Shown piece after piece: positions 1 to 12,985 of a stretch of 64,000 nt of DNA. Below the pieces are notes generated by a model. That model had not been told where the DNA came from, did not search any database, and was given only the letters and a program-made list of their open reading frames with translations. Both the position numbers and the translations under genes were made by a program. The stretch is from assembly GCA_036365515.1 (NCBI GenBank), contig CM070877.1:89165522-89229521 (forward strand). The letters run 5' to 3'. Every line of letters starts with the position of its first letter. Positions within the stretch are counted from its first letter, which is position 1. This DNA comes from Torymus aiolomorphi (Eukaryota > Arthropoda > Insecta > Hymenoptera > Torymidae).

Positions 1-2209
1 ATATAGGAAACAATATTCGAGAAATTGTGTAATAATTAAGATGATACCTGCTTCTGCTTATATCTCTGTTTCCTTGATCTTGAGAGAAAGTTAGCTACCA
101 CGCTGCAATAGTCGAATGACACCTTCACACTCTCCTACACAATTCGCTCGGCTTCGCGCGCTCGGAAATGTTCTCACAAATAAACAGCTTTCAATTCTCA
201 CGTTCAGGAAAGGCAAATTCTCAGTTAAAATCAACGTAACTTTATAACCGGGACACAAACAAAAAAATGAAATGACTCTTTCTTCAAATCGCTCTTAATT
301 CACTAAATATGTATGAAATGATTGATTTGGTTTACTTTGATATGCGCGTCGACTATATGTATATCTATGCTCATGGGCTATTCGCTCGACACTGCCCGGC
401 GCGTGGCACTCCGACGTGGCAAACGAAGTTTTCTCTCCCCCGCGCGTCCCTCATCAACGCGCGCTTTCTCCTCGCACTTACGCTACCTGTGGGGGCCAGT
501 ACGGTACGGGCAGCCCCCGCAGCCAGCGTCCTACCTCGTGCTTCGGCTGACGAGTTGCCGCGTGGTCAGCACATAGGTATTTCCTACAGCGGCAAGTGAA
601 GTTCAAGCATCACACCACCGGATGTATCTCCGGTTACCTTCGCTTATCGCTGCAGTAAATAGTGGCCTTCACATACCACAGTGTTTGCTCTATTACAATA
701 TTCTTGAAGTGAGTTAAAATTCTTGAATTGACGTTATAAGAAAAAGAAGGAAAGTTAATTTGAAGCATATAAGAAGGTTAGAAAAAAAAATGAGAAAACA
801 ACCACTATTCAAAAATGTTGTAACATAACAGAGTTATAGGTTTCGGTATTCTCGCGTTTAAAGATATTTTTTTTTGTTTAAGATCCTTGTTTTTGCATCG
901 AGAACAAGTGTTTTTTCCCCGGAACTATTATTTTCTAGTGCATTACTCAAAATTAAGTACTTCTACACTGGTCATAAACAATCTTGCTGCGCGTTAATGA
1001 TTATTACATGTAAAGCAGGTTTCTTCTATGGCTCATATGGCGCGTGTACTACTAGTTCGTTTGCCGTCGGACTCAAGCAGCCCCCGTTTGACTTTATCTC
1101 CGCTTGAGATATTTCTCGCGTTGAGTATTGTACATTTTTTTTCTACATAGTGATTGTTCTCGCGTTAGTTTTTTTTCCTTACGCTTCAGATGCTCATTAC
1201 ATTAGGAAATAGTTTAGTGTAAGCTGTTGCTTTTATTGCTGAAAATATGCAATACGGCCAACTATGCCCGAGTAATCCAGTTATTTACCTTTTTGGTAAC
1301 TCCAAGTAAACTGGAAGTTCTTGTACGTCTGTGCTATACTTGTCCTGCAGGAGGAGACGGACATTAAGCAGCATCTAAACTTTTGGACGATCTTTTCGTC
1401 CTGCAGAGGGAAATGGATGTTAAATGGCCCCCAGTCTTCTAGACTATCTTCAAGAGAATTTTTCTCTCATTCTATTCTATCTATGCCTATTTTATTTACT
1501 AGCTACTTCTTTAATTTATTTGCATTTCGGTAATTTAAAGTAGAACTGAAAATCGACATTAAGCAGCCTCCAGTTTTCAAGACGAATTACTATGAAAAAT
1601 TTTTCTCTTATTTCAGAAGCTAAAGAATTATTACTCCGTAGATTTTTATTGTCTTTTTTTCTTTGCTTGAGAAGATTTACCTCGTGTTGTGAGGGATGAT
1701 AAGTAAAGTGTATAATTCTTGGGAAGATGGGAATAATTATTACATCTTTGGAAGAGATATAGTCATGTTGAGATATAATCTACATCTGCTGTTGAGGTAT
1801 AATCATGTTGAGATATAATTTCTGAGCAATGTTCGAGAAGATGGCAATTTCTTTTGATTAAGTATCGAACCTGTGCACTTGAAATATTTCAAATAATCTG
1901 ATACTAGCAAGGTTTACCTCACTCGCTGATGCTCGCTCGGTTAATATTTTTTTTATTTTTCTTTATTAATATTCGTAAAAATTTTTAAGTTTAATGTGTT
2001 ATATTTGAATACCGTTTTTACCAAAAAGTCACTTAATACTGCATTTAATTAATATAATAATTTCTTCTATTTTTAGGCTTTTATTATTCAATCTTCATCA
2101 TTCAAACCAGATTATTCTACTATGAATGCTGTTGTTAAGTATTTACTTTTGACTTTAATATTCGTTATCAGTAATAAATATTATATAATAACCTTTTATT
2201 TAATACAGT
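1..2209. other. AT-rich region without a recognised gene
   Basis: I find no coding region with a recognisable motif. The short open frames near 309-599 and 1321-1533 have no family signature and sit in locally GC-rich or low-complexity sequence. An imperfect direct repeat is visible: the phrase GACATTAAGCAGC occurs near 1360 and again near 1557, each followed by similar sequence ending in a T-rich TTTTTCTC stretch. A smaller duplication, ATCATGTTGAGATATAAT, occurs twice near 1763-1820. Nothing else can be supported. Confidence 0.5.
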
Positions 2210-2685
2210 CTCCCAGGCGGAAATAATAACTGCAAATAACTGTTAAAAGCTGCAAATAACTGTTAATAAATGCAAATAACTGTTAATAACTGAAATAAAC
2301 AGTTAGGTTTGAGACAGTATATTCAGTTTTTTGCAGTTATTAGCAGTCATTAACAGTTATTAACAGTTATTTGCAGTTATTTGCAGTTATTTGCAGTTAT
2401 TTGCAGTTATTTGAAGTTATTAGCAGTTATTTGCTGTTTCGTTAAATATTAACTGTAGAAGCCGATTGAACCGGAGAAGGAGTAACACGCGCGTGCGGGT
2501 CAGCCCGAGCAAAGATAGTTAAAAACCGTAGACAAAAGGTGAGAAAGAAATAAATAGTTGTAGGAGCCGAATATTCGAGACCGACGGAGGAAGTGTGCGT
2601 GTTATCTCGGTGAAAATCTCAAGGAGAAACGCGAAAGAAAGAAAATTAACCGCAGGCGAAAAGAAAGGTTAGAAAACGAGAAATA

Positions 2686-4078
2686 ATGGCGTCGGAAGCG
2701 GGAAAAGTCCAGCCGAATCCAGAAGAGATGGCGAGAAAGACAGAAGGAAAAGAAGGAGAAAGTCAAAAAAGAGGAAGAGGACGACCGAAAAAAAGGGATA
2801 ATAAAGAAGAATAAAAGCACAAGGCTAGAGAATTATCTGAAAAAAGACTTGAAATTTGATGTTACATGCGGGAAAGGGAATAGAGTTCAACATTTCCCCC
2901 CAAAGGAAAACACGAGAAAGAGCCAAATAAAAAAGAACGAGGATACACAGGAGGAGAATGGCAATGAAGAAAGTGATAATGTGGAAGAAAGAAAGGAGGA
3001 AGTGGGTATAGGAAGAAAAGATCAAGAAGACGACGATAATAGAGAAGGTAACGCAGGGCAAGGCAACACGAGGCTTGAGATCGGCATAGTAGGGAGCGAC
3101 GAGAACGACACAGCTTTGGCAATGAAGGAGTTTCGGGAGAAAACTCGAAAGGGGGCAGGAGAGTCAATGGTCCCAGAGACGGCAGCGGCGGAGATCAGCG
3201 CACAGGCAGCAGCAATGGCGGATGACAGCGCACGGGCAGCGGCGAAGAAGAAGGAGAGGGACGCAGCAGAAGACGGCGGAGAGACGGCAGTAGAGACAGC
3301 GGAAAGAAACCCGTACGGCGATCAGGGTAGAGTATGGAATAGCGAAGTAAAGATAGTGTTAGAAAACGCAGACGCAGAGGGGGCGATATCGTTAGGGCAA
3401 CTGCAGGAGTGGATTACGGAATTCAGATTAGAAAAGCAAATTAGGGAAATAGAAATGGGAGATATAAGAAAGAAGATAGACAGCGTTACGGCGGAAAATG
3501 TGAGATTATGGGAAGCTATTAGTGAGATAGGGGAGGGAGCACAGTCAACAAAAGTGGCAGAAGGAGAGCTTAGGGCACAATTATGGGAGATAAAGAGAGA
3601 GCTACTGTCAGATCTCTTGAAAATTAAAATAGACGCGGACGAGACAAATTCCGAATTGTACAAGCTGAAAAGTGATTTAGGAATCGCGCAACAAACGGAA
3701 AGCGAAACGTCAAGTGTGAGATCGGACGAGAGCAAGAATAGGGGGGAAAATGTAATCGATGGGATGGGAAGCAGAGAAAATATGAATGCGAGAAAGACTA
3801 ACGATAGGAGAACGGCGGAGGATAGTGACGTCGGGATAAATCGGGATGATGATAACAATAACAGCGAGGCCCGAGTCGATCGAGAATATCTTGAAAATAT
3901 TCCGGACACGCTAAGCAGGCAAGAATATGAATATGAATTAGCGGAAAGAAGGGAGCGTAAAAAGAATATTTTTGTAAGAGGAATCAGAACGGTGGGAACG
4001 GGAATTAAGGAGGAAATAGGGCAAATAATTAAGGATAAAATGAGAATGTCAATATGCATTGAAAAAATAGAGCAATAG
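2686..4078 (+). pseudogene. Non-LTR ORF1 protein with AT-hook (frameshifted)
   Basis: An ATG at 2686 opens a short frame (to a TAA at 2812) that encodes, at residues about 28-37, RGRGRPKKRD. This is a classic AT-hook, the minor-groove DNA-binding motif. A frameshift near 2805 moves the reading into the long frame that continues to 4078 (409 codons from 2849). The rest is very rich in Glu, Lys, Arg and Ala with strings predicted to be helical or coiled-coil (roughly 3390-3720). There is no CCHC zinc knuckle. LINE ORF1 proteins bind nucleic acid and package element RNA; the AT-hook would add double-stranded DNA binding. The function of this copy is inferred from position upstream of ORF2. Confidence 0.6.
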
Positions 4079-4089
4079 GAGGAGGACTG

Positions 4090-7000
4090 GTGATAGAACT
4101 AGAATCAAGGGAAAATAAAATAAAAATATTGAAGAGCAAAAAACTATTAAAGGGAATTAACATATGGTTGGACGATGACTATACAGAAAGGGAAAAGGAA
4201 GTTCAGAAGTGGTTAGAAAACATAGCGGAGGAGGAAAAGAAAAAACGGAATCGAGACGAGAGTAGGATACCAGAAAATAAATGTTAGTGGGCAATGGTAT
4301 GAATGGAAGAAGCTAGAAGGAAGACTTAAAGAGCAGGCTAATAAAACATTTCGAGGAAAATAATGACACAAGAGGACGGCAAATAAAAGTAGTTTCGTGG
4401 AATATCGCGCGTATGAAGAAAGTGTTAGGGTTAGGTAACTTCTTTAAAAAATATGATGTGATAGCACTGCAGGAGACATGGGTAGAAAAGATCAAGGAGG
4501 GGGAATGGATATCGAAGCTAGATAAGAACTACAGATGGGTTATGAAGGCGGCAACCAGGGAAAAGAAAAAGGGTAGGGCAAGGTAGGATAATAGGGATAA
4601 AAAAGAACATAGAAGTAGAGAGCATAAAAGAATGGGACTACGGAATATGGGTCAGAGGTATGAAAATTAAGGAGGGAGAACAATTAAGCCTGATAATAGT
4701 ATACAACAATGTTAAAATAGAATCAGTTCTAAATAAAATAGAGGTTATGATAGAAAATTGCGTAGAAAGAGGAGAAGCGGTCTTAATCGTGGGAGATTTA
4801 AACGCGAGAATATGAAATTGGCAGATCGGGGACTCAGGAGACAAAGAGAGGGGGAGGAAATCTAGCGATAAGGCGCTAAACAGAGAGGGAAAGAAACTTC
4901 TAAACTTCTGCGAGAACTACGGATGCGTGATAAAAAATGGAGCAACTAAGGGGGACTGGAAAGGGAACCAAACCTTCTGGGGGGACGGAGGCCAATCAGT
5001 CATCGACTTGGTAATAGAACTAGAAAACGAAAAAGGAAGCGCGATAGATGAACTAAGAATAATACCGAGAATTGAATCAGATCACCTCCCGGTAGAACTT
5101 ACCTTAGTGGGGAAAACAAATGAAAAAAGCAATGAAGCAAATAGGGGGAATAGTAACGAAACAACTAAATTGAAATGGGACGCGGAAAAAAGAACGGAAT
5201 AGAAGAATGCAATGGAAGCGGCGGGGGAGGGTTTAAAGAGTGAAGGGATGCAAGCACAGGAAAGATGGGATAGATTAGTAAAGGTAATCAGGGAAGTAGG
5301 AAACGAGTTAGGACTAATAAAGAAAATCAAAGAATATGCCTCAATAACGGAAAAAGATAGTGAGATAAGGGAACAAAAAAGAAGAACATGGTAAGCTCTA
5401 AAAATATGGGTAAACACAAGGAAGGAGAGTGACAAAGAAAAACTCAAAGAAGAAAGGGCAAACTTAGGGATATTAGGAAAAGAAAAAGGGAAGAGGAGAG
5501 GGAAAAGAAGTGGAAAATGGTCGAGGAAAGTAGGGGCATGTCAGAATTTTGGAAAGCAATTAGAATGTTTAGGGCAAGAAAAAGTAGGAAAGGGTCTAAT
5601 ATAGAGAAGCACGAGTGGAACGACCACTTTAAGAGACTGTTAGGAGCATCAGAACAAGACAAAACGAGTGTAGCAGGAATAACGGAAAGACAAACGGTCA
5701 GCATCGAGGGAGAAAATGAGGAGTTAAATGGGGAGATAACATTTGCAGAAACAAAAATGGCGTTAAAAAGAATGAAAAATAATAAGGCGGCAGGGAAAGA
5801 TGGCTTAGTTGTCGAATTCTTAAAAGAGCTTCCAATGGAATGGATCAAAGAACTAACTGAAGTCTTAAATGATGTGTTCAACAAGGGAAAGCTTATTAAG
5901 GGGTGGAAGATAGCCAGGATATATCTCATACACAAAGCGGGAAACGAAAACGAGGTGAAAAACTATAGAGGGGTAGCTTTACTAAACGTAGGATATAAAA
6001 TACTTGCCAACATTTTAGCGAATAGAATCAGGGAATACCTAGAAAACACGAAGGGAATAAAGGGAAGCCAGGCCGGTTTCAGAGAAGAAAGAAGTACGAG
6101 GGATCACATTTTTGCTTTAAATAGCATAATTAGCAATAAAATAAAAAACAAGGGAGGCAAATTGTAGGTTTCGTAGACTTTAAAACTGCCTTCGACTCGG
6201 TGAATAGACAAATACTTTTTGAAAAACTGAGAAAAAAAGGGATAAGGGAGAAGATTCTAGAAATTATAAAAGGGATCTATAGCAACACGGAAAATGAAGT
6301 AATAACGGAACAAGGATTGACGGAAAGGTTTAGCACAGAGAAGGGTGTAAGGCAGGGCTGCCCATTAAGCTCGACCATATTTAACGTGTATATAGAAGAT
6401 TTAGATGAAATATGGGAGAAGAGAAATGAAGGAGGAACGGTTATGGGAAAAAATAAAATTTTCTGCCTTAAATTTGCAGACGACATAGCGGCAATTGCCG
6501 ACACTAGAGAAGGGCTGCAAAGCATGCTAAGGGACCTGGAGAGGTTTTGTGATAAATATGAAATGGAAGTGAACACAGAAAAGACCAAAATTCAAATATT
6601 TCAAAAGGGGGGGAGGAGGGGAAAGAAAGATAGATGGTTTTACAAAGGAAGAGAACTGGAGATAGTAAAAGAGTATAAATATTTAGGCTTTTGGTTTACA
6701 ACAAAAAACTCATACAGTTCACATATCAGAAAAATGGCAGCAAAAGTAAGGAAATCAGTAAATACGGTATGGGGGATCTGGAAAAGGGCAAAGCTAAACA
6801 ATCTAAGCAGAAGGCTATACTTATTGTACACAATAGTCAAGTCAGGATGCCTATATGGCGTGGAAATTTGGGGTTGGAACAGATGGAAGGAAATAGAAAA
6901 AGTCCAGGGCAGATACGTGAAAATGGTAATGGGAATCAACACTAACACACCGGCATACATATGGAGGATGGAAGCAGGAAGGGAGAGCCTTGAAATAGAG

Positions 7001-7689
7001 ACAAGAAGAAGGGCAGGGAATTATCTAACACGGATAGCGGAGATGGAGGAGGGAAGATGGCCTAAATCTTGCTTAAAAGAGGAATTACGCGGGATAAAAA
7101 ACGGGACCCAGTCAAAATGGGGAGAAAGGGTGAAAAAGGCATTTACTGATGTAGGAATAGGGGGAGACCTAGACTGGATAATGAATAAGGATAGGAAAGA
7201 AGAAGCAATATTCAAATATGGGAGAGGGTTGGAAACTAAACTAAATCGGAGCAGGAACTACAGAGCGATTGGAGCAAAATAGACAACTCGCATTACTCGG
7301 AAGAATACAAAGAACTGAAAAAGCAGGTAGGAAGAGAACAATACTGGGAAAATAGGAAGTGGAATGGAAGAATCAAAGAACAATGGGCAAGACTAAGATG
7401 TGGTAGCTTAGGAAGGTCGGAAAATAAAGGATTTAAAAATACATCGTGCAGAATTCGTGGGAGGGAAAAAGAAACAGTAGAGCATATATGGATCTGCAAG
7501 GAGGCGAAAAAATTAATTAAGGAGAAGACGGTAAGGGGAATGCAAAAAGCGGGTTTAAGCGGAACGGAAGAAACAATTAGAGTCAAATTAAGGGAAATTC
7601 TAAGAGGTGATCTGATAGTTGAATTATGCGAATACAGTAGGGAATTCGAAAAGATTGCGAAGTCGAGGACGGATAGGCTAGAAATATAA
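4090..7689 (+). pseudogene. Non-LTR ORF2: endonuclease, reverse transcriptase
   Basis: The endonuclease half shows SWNIA and QETW (about 4395-4480), GDLNAR (4792-4809), QSVIDLVI (4996-5020) and SDHLPVEL (5077-5100), the order typical of APE-type LINE endonucleases that nick the target. The RT half shows NNKAAGKDGL (near 5780), NYRGVALLNVGYKIL (near 5960), FVDFKTAFDSV (6165-6200), GVRQGCPLSSTIFNVY (6345-6390) and the catalytic FADD (6473-6484). A C-terminal region to 7689 has C-x3-G then HIWIC (7450-7500), a decayed CCHC-like motif in which one expected Cys is Arg. Damage includes in-frame stops at about 4813 and 5200, a -1 shift near 6160 and another shift at 7282. No active copy is expected. 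Confidence 0.85.
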
Positions 7690-8643
7690 TGAGAAAATGG
7701 GAAACATAGAATAGGATTAGATAAGTTGGGGGAATAAGGCCGGTAAGCGATGCGAGGACATCCAAAGAAAACACTGTGTTATTAGCGTAATTATTGCATA
7801 CAAATGTAAGGAGGCGAATAGGAGAATAGGAAAATTACATAGAAGTAAGAGAAATAAATAAATCAAAACCAAACAAAAAGTCTGAACAAAATGTACAAAA
7901 TGTAGAAAATATAAATACAAAGTAGATGATGAGACTTGAACACTATATTGTGAAAAAAATATTATATAAAATATTGTATACAAAGTAAATATTTAAAGTA
8001 AAATGTAAGTTAGTTGATAAGAAGCGGGATAAGATTGTAAAAAGATTTTATGTAAATCTATATTTGGAAATAAAGATTATTATTATTATTAATTGTAGAA
8101 ATAACGGTGCTATCAACAGTTACTCACAGTTATAAAAAATTATAAGCAGTTATAAGCAGTTATTAGCAGTTATTTGCAGTTATTCGCAGTTATTTGCAGT
8201 TTTGTTAATAATAAATAAAGTTATTATTAGAGCGAAAAAATTAACTGTTTATAACTGTAAATAACTGCAAATAACTGCTAATAACTGTTGATATTTCTAC
8301 AGTATTTATTTTAAAAACTGCAAAATAACTGTAAATAACTGCAAAAAACTGCAAATAACTGTTAATAATTGCTAATAACTGCTAAAAACTGATTATACTA
8401 TCTCAAACCTAACTGTTTATTTCAGTTATTTGCAGTTATTTGCAGTTATTAACAGTTATTTGCAAATCCTATTTCCGCTAGGGCTACATGATTACTTGAA
8501 ACTTAAGATGTCCGACGAGCCTCTTGAGTCTTAAATTTTTCAAAAAATTTACGTAATAACATTTATATATATTAGTATATATAAATCACATTATAAAATA
8601 TCGATTAGTTTAATCGAAAACGTCAAAAGTAATTAAACAGAAG

Positions 8644-10494
8644 ATGAAAAGACAGGCAGGTAGTGAAGAATACAAAGCTAAGATAAAAGAAACATTAAAT
8701 AAAGCAAAAATTGAAGAAACTAAAAGGACAAAAGTATTAAAACAAAAAATTAATAGGCAGAAAAGAAGTGCAGAAGAAAAAGAAGAGTTAAATGAAATAA
8801 GAACAAAAGCAAAAATATTAACTATTACTACTACTTTTTATTCTGATTTTGATCAAAATGTTATTATTGAAAATTTTTTAGGAGAAATTAATGAGATGTG
8901 TGTATGTTTTCAAGCCAAACATTTTAAATTTGAATTAACAGTTGACAAAAGATTCAAAATTGTTGCAACAGAGGGACAGTAAATTTATCAGACAGTATTT
9001 CTTATACAGAACGTTTAAAACAATTATTTCTTAGAAGTACTTCTGAATTTAAACATTTTAGACAACATATAAGACAATATATAATAATGAACTTGCTTGC
9101 GCCAGTTTTGGAGAAAAATTTGATGCTCTATCTTTGGTAGAGGATCTCAGGTTATTCATATATGTGAACAAGTTTATCATAATGTTTATTCTTTACATCC
9201 TAATGAAAATGATGCTAGAAAATATGGCCAATTATATAGTCTTAATAATGAAATGGCAACACAATCGCGATTGCATAATAATATTTCATGTACGTTAAAT
9301 CTATTAAAAGAATTGGACAATTATTTTCGAAATATTAACATTTATGGTATTTCTTATAAAATGATGCATGAAGTAGAAAAAGAAGAACAAAATCGTTTGC
9401 GACATAATGAGACAGCAATTAATTCTAGATCAGAATGTTTATAACTCGCAATTTACATCTTAATAAACATGTTTATAACGAAGCTAGATGCAATGAAGTG
9501 GCTGCTGTATTTGTTGGTTAAGACAGCCAACCTCCAGAAGATCGAGATATGTGCATATACTCAAAATATAACAAAACAACAACTATGCCTTATATTAGTA
9601 AACATGTAGATCCTATGATCTATCCACTTATATTTCCAAATGGAAAATAATTTATTGTTGATGCTTGGGTTAAAGATGAAGTATCAAGATTACATTATTT
9701 AAGAAAACATTAACATTCTTTAAGAACCGATTTATACAAAGGTGTTATGGACTATATAAAAAAAAATACGAAAATGAAAATATGAGAATTGGAAAAATGG
9801 ATATTTTATCATCCTCGTTTTATGGAAGTCCTAGATCATTAAAGTAACATTTTTTTTTATGCAATGACAATAGTCCAGAAATATGGGAAACCGGTATTTT
9901 TCATTACAATAATATGAAATCCGCAAGCGATATACCCGAATTGTTTTAAAAGATTTTGATCAAAAAGTTAAAATTTCTTTAGAAGATGTGAATAAAAAAG
10001 GAATTTTCGGAAAGTGCATTACCTATACGTATGTTATCGAGTTTCAAAAAAGGCCTCCGCCTCACATGCACATGTTATTATTCAGTGATAAAGATAATAG
10101 AGTTAGTAATGCAGATTACGTTGATACTATTATTAGCACTGAAATACCTAATCAAGTGAGATATTCAAGATTATATAATGTAGTTAAACAATTTATGATA
10201 CATGGACCATGTAGTAAACACAATATGAATTCACCTTGTATGGATAGTAAGACAAAAGAATGTACTAAAAATGGTCCTAAAGCATTTAATGAACAAACTA
10301 ATCTTAATAGCAATGGTTATCCATATTATCGACGAAGCAATGGTGGAACACAAATTTCGTTTAGTAAAAAAACAAAAGCTGACAACAGATTTGTAGTTCC
10401 ATATAATCCTTATATATTATTAAAATTTAATTGTTATATTAAAGTAGAAGTTTGTTCAGTAATTCAATGTGTTCAATGTGTTCAAGGAAAATAA
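8644..10494 (+). pseudogene. Helitron Rep (HUH endonuclease) N-terminal part
   Basis: Open pieces in several frames match Helitron Rep order. There is a CVCFQAKHF Cys/His motif (about 8906-8932), a YKMMHEVEKEEQNR segment (9355-9395), a VDPMIYPLIFPNGK segment (near 9610-9648) and QKYGKPVFFIT (near 9876). The HUH nickase motif PPPHMHMLLF lies at 10054-10083. A MIHGPCSKHNMNSPCM segment follows at 10195-10240. HUH plus downstream tyrosines would cut and join the element ends. Stops and frameshifts occur at about 8982, 9444, 9521, 9650 and 9713. The frame ends where the Penelope element begins. Confidence 0.8.
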
Positions 10495-12661
10495 AAAATT
10501 TCTTCATAGAATTTTAAAGCTTGTAATTAAAGATTGTCACATACACATACATTTTTTACAAAAACAATTGAACAAACTTAAAACTATAATAGGACATTCT
10601 AATATTGACCCGGAAATTCTTGAAAACTTTTTCGCAATAACTGAGGAAAAAAGTTCCCGAATATTTTCAGTAAAATCCTCTAAACTTAATTACAAATTAG
10701 ATGTTTTGATTAATAAACATAAAAAACAAGTGTTTACAAACAGGCAAAATTGGGTTAAAAATCTAACTGACACGCACATCCCAGAATCGGTATTGAAGGT
10801 GATATCGTTGGGGCCTAAATTTAACACCGTTCCTTACATAGACTAAACAGACATAGTTACTACAATAAAAAATCTGGAATGTAAACTTAACAATCTGAAA
10901 ATCAATAAGGAAGTAAAAGATGAGATCCGTGAAAATATTTCTAACACGATAAAAAATCATATTAAAAAAGACACACACATCACACTAAAAAATAGACAAT
11001 TTTCAAAGGAATTAACTGCAACTAGAAAGTTTCTGAAAGAAAATCCACATATTTTCTTTACACCCTCAGATAAAGGTAATCTCACTGTGTGCATAAACAC
11101 GACAGATTATTGTAACAAAATGTACAAATTACTAGAAGATAAAAATACATATAAAATCATCAATAAAAATCCGTTGATCAAACTACAATCGCAAGTATAT
11201 AAGTATTTGTCTTCTTGGAATAACAACAAATATCTACATAAACAATACCACCGATATCAACTAACTCAGACAGATACTTGTCTCCCTAGAGCTTATGGCT
11301 TACTTAAAATTCATAAAACCGATATACCGTTAAGACCGATCATTTCAACTATTGGTACCCCAATGCATTTCTTATCAAAAACTATTCTCAATGAATTAAA
11401 AACCTGCATACCAGTGCCACACTCACATATCGACAATAGTTTCATATTAAAAAAGAAAATAAAAGAGTTTGTTATTCCTGATGAGTATGTGTTAATATCA
11501 TTACATGTCAACTCATTGTTTACTAACACTCCTTGTGAATCGGTTTTACAAAGTTTAGATAGACGCTTTACATACATTCACAATAATTGTAGAATTCCGT
11601 TTGATGAAATTCGCAATGCAGTCAAATTCTTATTTGATAACACCTTTTTCACTTTTAATGACACCATATATAAACAAATATTTGGCACACCTATGGGATC
11701 ACCCATCTCTCCCTTATTCGCTGACATAGTCATGGAAAATCTTGAAAACGACTGTTTAGACTAAGAAGAAAATACAATATTGTCCCTCTCTTCTACTTTA
11801 GATATGTTGATGACACATTATTATGCATTAGAAAAGATGATTTGGAATTAACTTTAAATATTTTTAATAATTATAATGAACACTTAAAATTTACACATGA
11901 AATAGAAGTTAATAATCAAATAAACTTTTTGGATATCACCCTCATCAGGTCAAACAATAAAATAATTACAAATTGGTACCAAAAACCAATGGCATCCGAA
12001 AGATTATTAAATTATAACTCGAACCACACTATACAACAAAAAAGAAATATTATTTCTAACTTAGTGGATCGAGCGATTCTGTTATCTAATGAAGAATTCC
12101 ATAATATCAACATTCGTAAAATTAGACAAATACTCTCCTTAAATGACTATCCTAAAACATTCATAGACAATTGCATTCACAACAGACTTCGCAAAATAAA
12201 ATACTCCAACAAAACGACATCGTCCAACAGGGATCTCCAACCTATTGTTTCTATTCTATTCCAAGAAGAATTTTTTCATAAATGTAGTAGAATTCTTTCC
12301 AAACACAATATACGCACGGTGCCACTCATCAATAAAAAACTTAATAACGTTATTAAGCTTGGGAAGGACAAACTTGAAAAAATGAATACGTGTGGGGTTG
12401 TATATAAGATCAACTGTAAGACCTGTCCTTCTACATATGTGGGAGAAACTAAAAGCTTTAAAAATTCGAACCAAAGAACACGAAAAAGATAAGAAAGACA
12501 AATCCATGATAGCTGTACATGCTCAAAACAACTCCCACATTATAGATTGGGAGAATACACAAATATTGGATAAGGAAGTTGATTACAAAAAACGAAAAAT
12601 TTCGGAAATGATTTACATCAATAGTACAAAAAATACAGTTAACAAAACAGAGGATACATAA
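10469..12661 (+). pseudogene. Penelope reverse transcriptase with GIY-YIG nuclease
   Basis: One frame runs from 10469 to 11764 with a single in-frame TAA at 10844. It includes PRAYGLLKIHK (11286-11318), PLRPIIST (11329-11352) and GTPMGSPISPLFADI (11687-11730), which are Penelope RT motifs. A -1 shift near 11757 leads to the catalytic YVDD (about 11801-11812) and NQINFLDITL (11915-11945). A further shift near 12460 separates the GIY-YIG-type nuclease: GVVYKINCKTCPSTYVGET (12395-12451) and the downstream SEMIYI segment. In this class the nuclease cuts the target and the RT primes from it. Length and domain order match intact Penelope proteins. Confidence 0.85.
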
Positions 12662-12732
12662 AATTTAAATAATGTATACAAATCGCTCTTTAACTTTCTA
12701 TTATGACTTTATGTATGTAAACAAACTGACTC

Positions 12733-12733
<1 letters not shown>

Positions 12734-12801
<68 letters not shown>
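12734..12801. repeat. (AT)n microsatellite
   Basis: About 68 bp of uninterrupted AT dinucleotides in the 3' tail region of the Penelope-like element. It probably grew after insertion, or from an AT-rich tail. Confidence 0.95.
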
Positions 12802-12803
<2 letters not shown>

Positions 12804-12985
12804 TAGAGATGTGTACGGTTTCCCACAACATTGACTTTATTCGTTTGACGTTGCTAATGAAGTCATCTTTTATTAGCATAGAATTTTTGTTGTGGTAGGC
12901 CTGGTCTAATTATTATTGTGAATTTATTATCTCTGTTTAATTGTAAAATAAATTCTAAACATTTTGTATATTTTTAATAAAGCCT

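Larger units (their letters stand above)
2461..8088 (+). mobile_element. Non-LTR retrotransposon (I/Jockey-type, EN+RT)
   Basis: A complete-looking LINE of about 5.6 kb sits inside the satellite element. It is bounded by a 12-bp target-site duplication with one mismatch: TTAACTGTAGAA (2449-2460) and TTAATTGTAGAA (8089-8100). The undisturbed satellite copy near 32587 shows the pre-insertion sequence. It has two open-frame regions: ORF1 (2686-4078) and ORF2 (4090-7689) with an apurinic endonuclease, reverse transcriptase and C-terminal Cys/His motif. The 3' end is a short ATT repeat rather than poly(A), as in I-type elements. Both ORFs have stops or frameshifts, so this copy is dead. Clade assignment within the I/Jockey group is uncertain. 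Confidence 0.85.
2212..8483. mobile_element. Satellite-bearing TIR element, copy 1 (split)
   Basis: The ends are inverted repeats: CCCAGGCGGAAATA on the left and TATTTCCGCTAGGG on the right, flanked by a 2-bp duplication CT (2210-2211 and 8484-8485). The inside (2221-2460 and 8101-8470) consists of short units of the type CAGTTATTTG / CAAATAACTG in both orientations, with a conserved core AAACAGTTAGGTTTGAGACAG. Without the inserted non-LTR element (2461-8100) it is about 630 bp. There is no coding capacity, so it must be non-autonomous. The same element recurs at 32449-33030 with the same ends, and a diverged array lies at 56519-56960. The superfamily is not recognised. Confidence 0.8.
10465..12980 (+). 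mobile_element. Penelope-like element (RT + GIY-YIG)
   Basis: A Penelope-type retroelement is inserted in the Helitron coding sequence: RepHel homology stops at about 10465 and resumes near 12986. The coding part is 10469-12661, followed by about 70 bp of AT-rich sequence, a long AT microsatellite (12734-12801) and a further 180-bp tail. I do not see the long pseudo-LTRs expected of some Penelope elements, nor a clear target duplication, so the ends are approximate. The copy is broken by one stop and two frameshifts. Confidence 0.75.

Noticed and set aside
309..599. Open frame of 96 codons in a GC-rich patch
   Set aside because: No domain, no homologue recognised, overlapping frame of similar length; base composition explains it.
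2220..2460. Regular repeats resembling a CRISPR array
   Set aside because: Unit length is about 10-11 bp, in both orientations, no spacers, eukaryotic context. The same holds for the 28- and 29-bp arrays, whose units are tandem without spacers.
3322..4059. Minus-strand open frame of 245 codons opposite LINE ORF1
   Set aside because: It is the complement of a purine-rich coding strand, which avoids stops on the other strand; Ser/Leu/Ile-rich with no motif.
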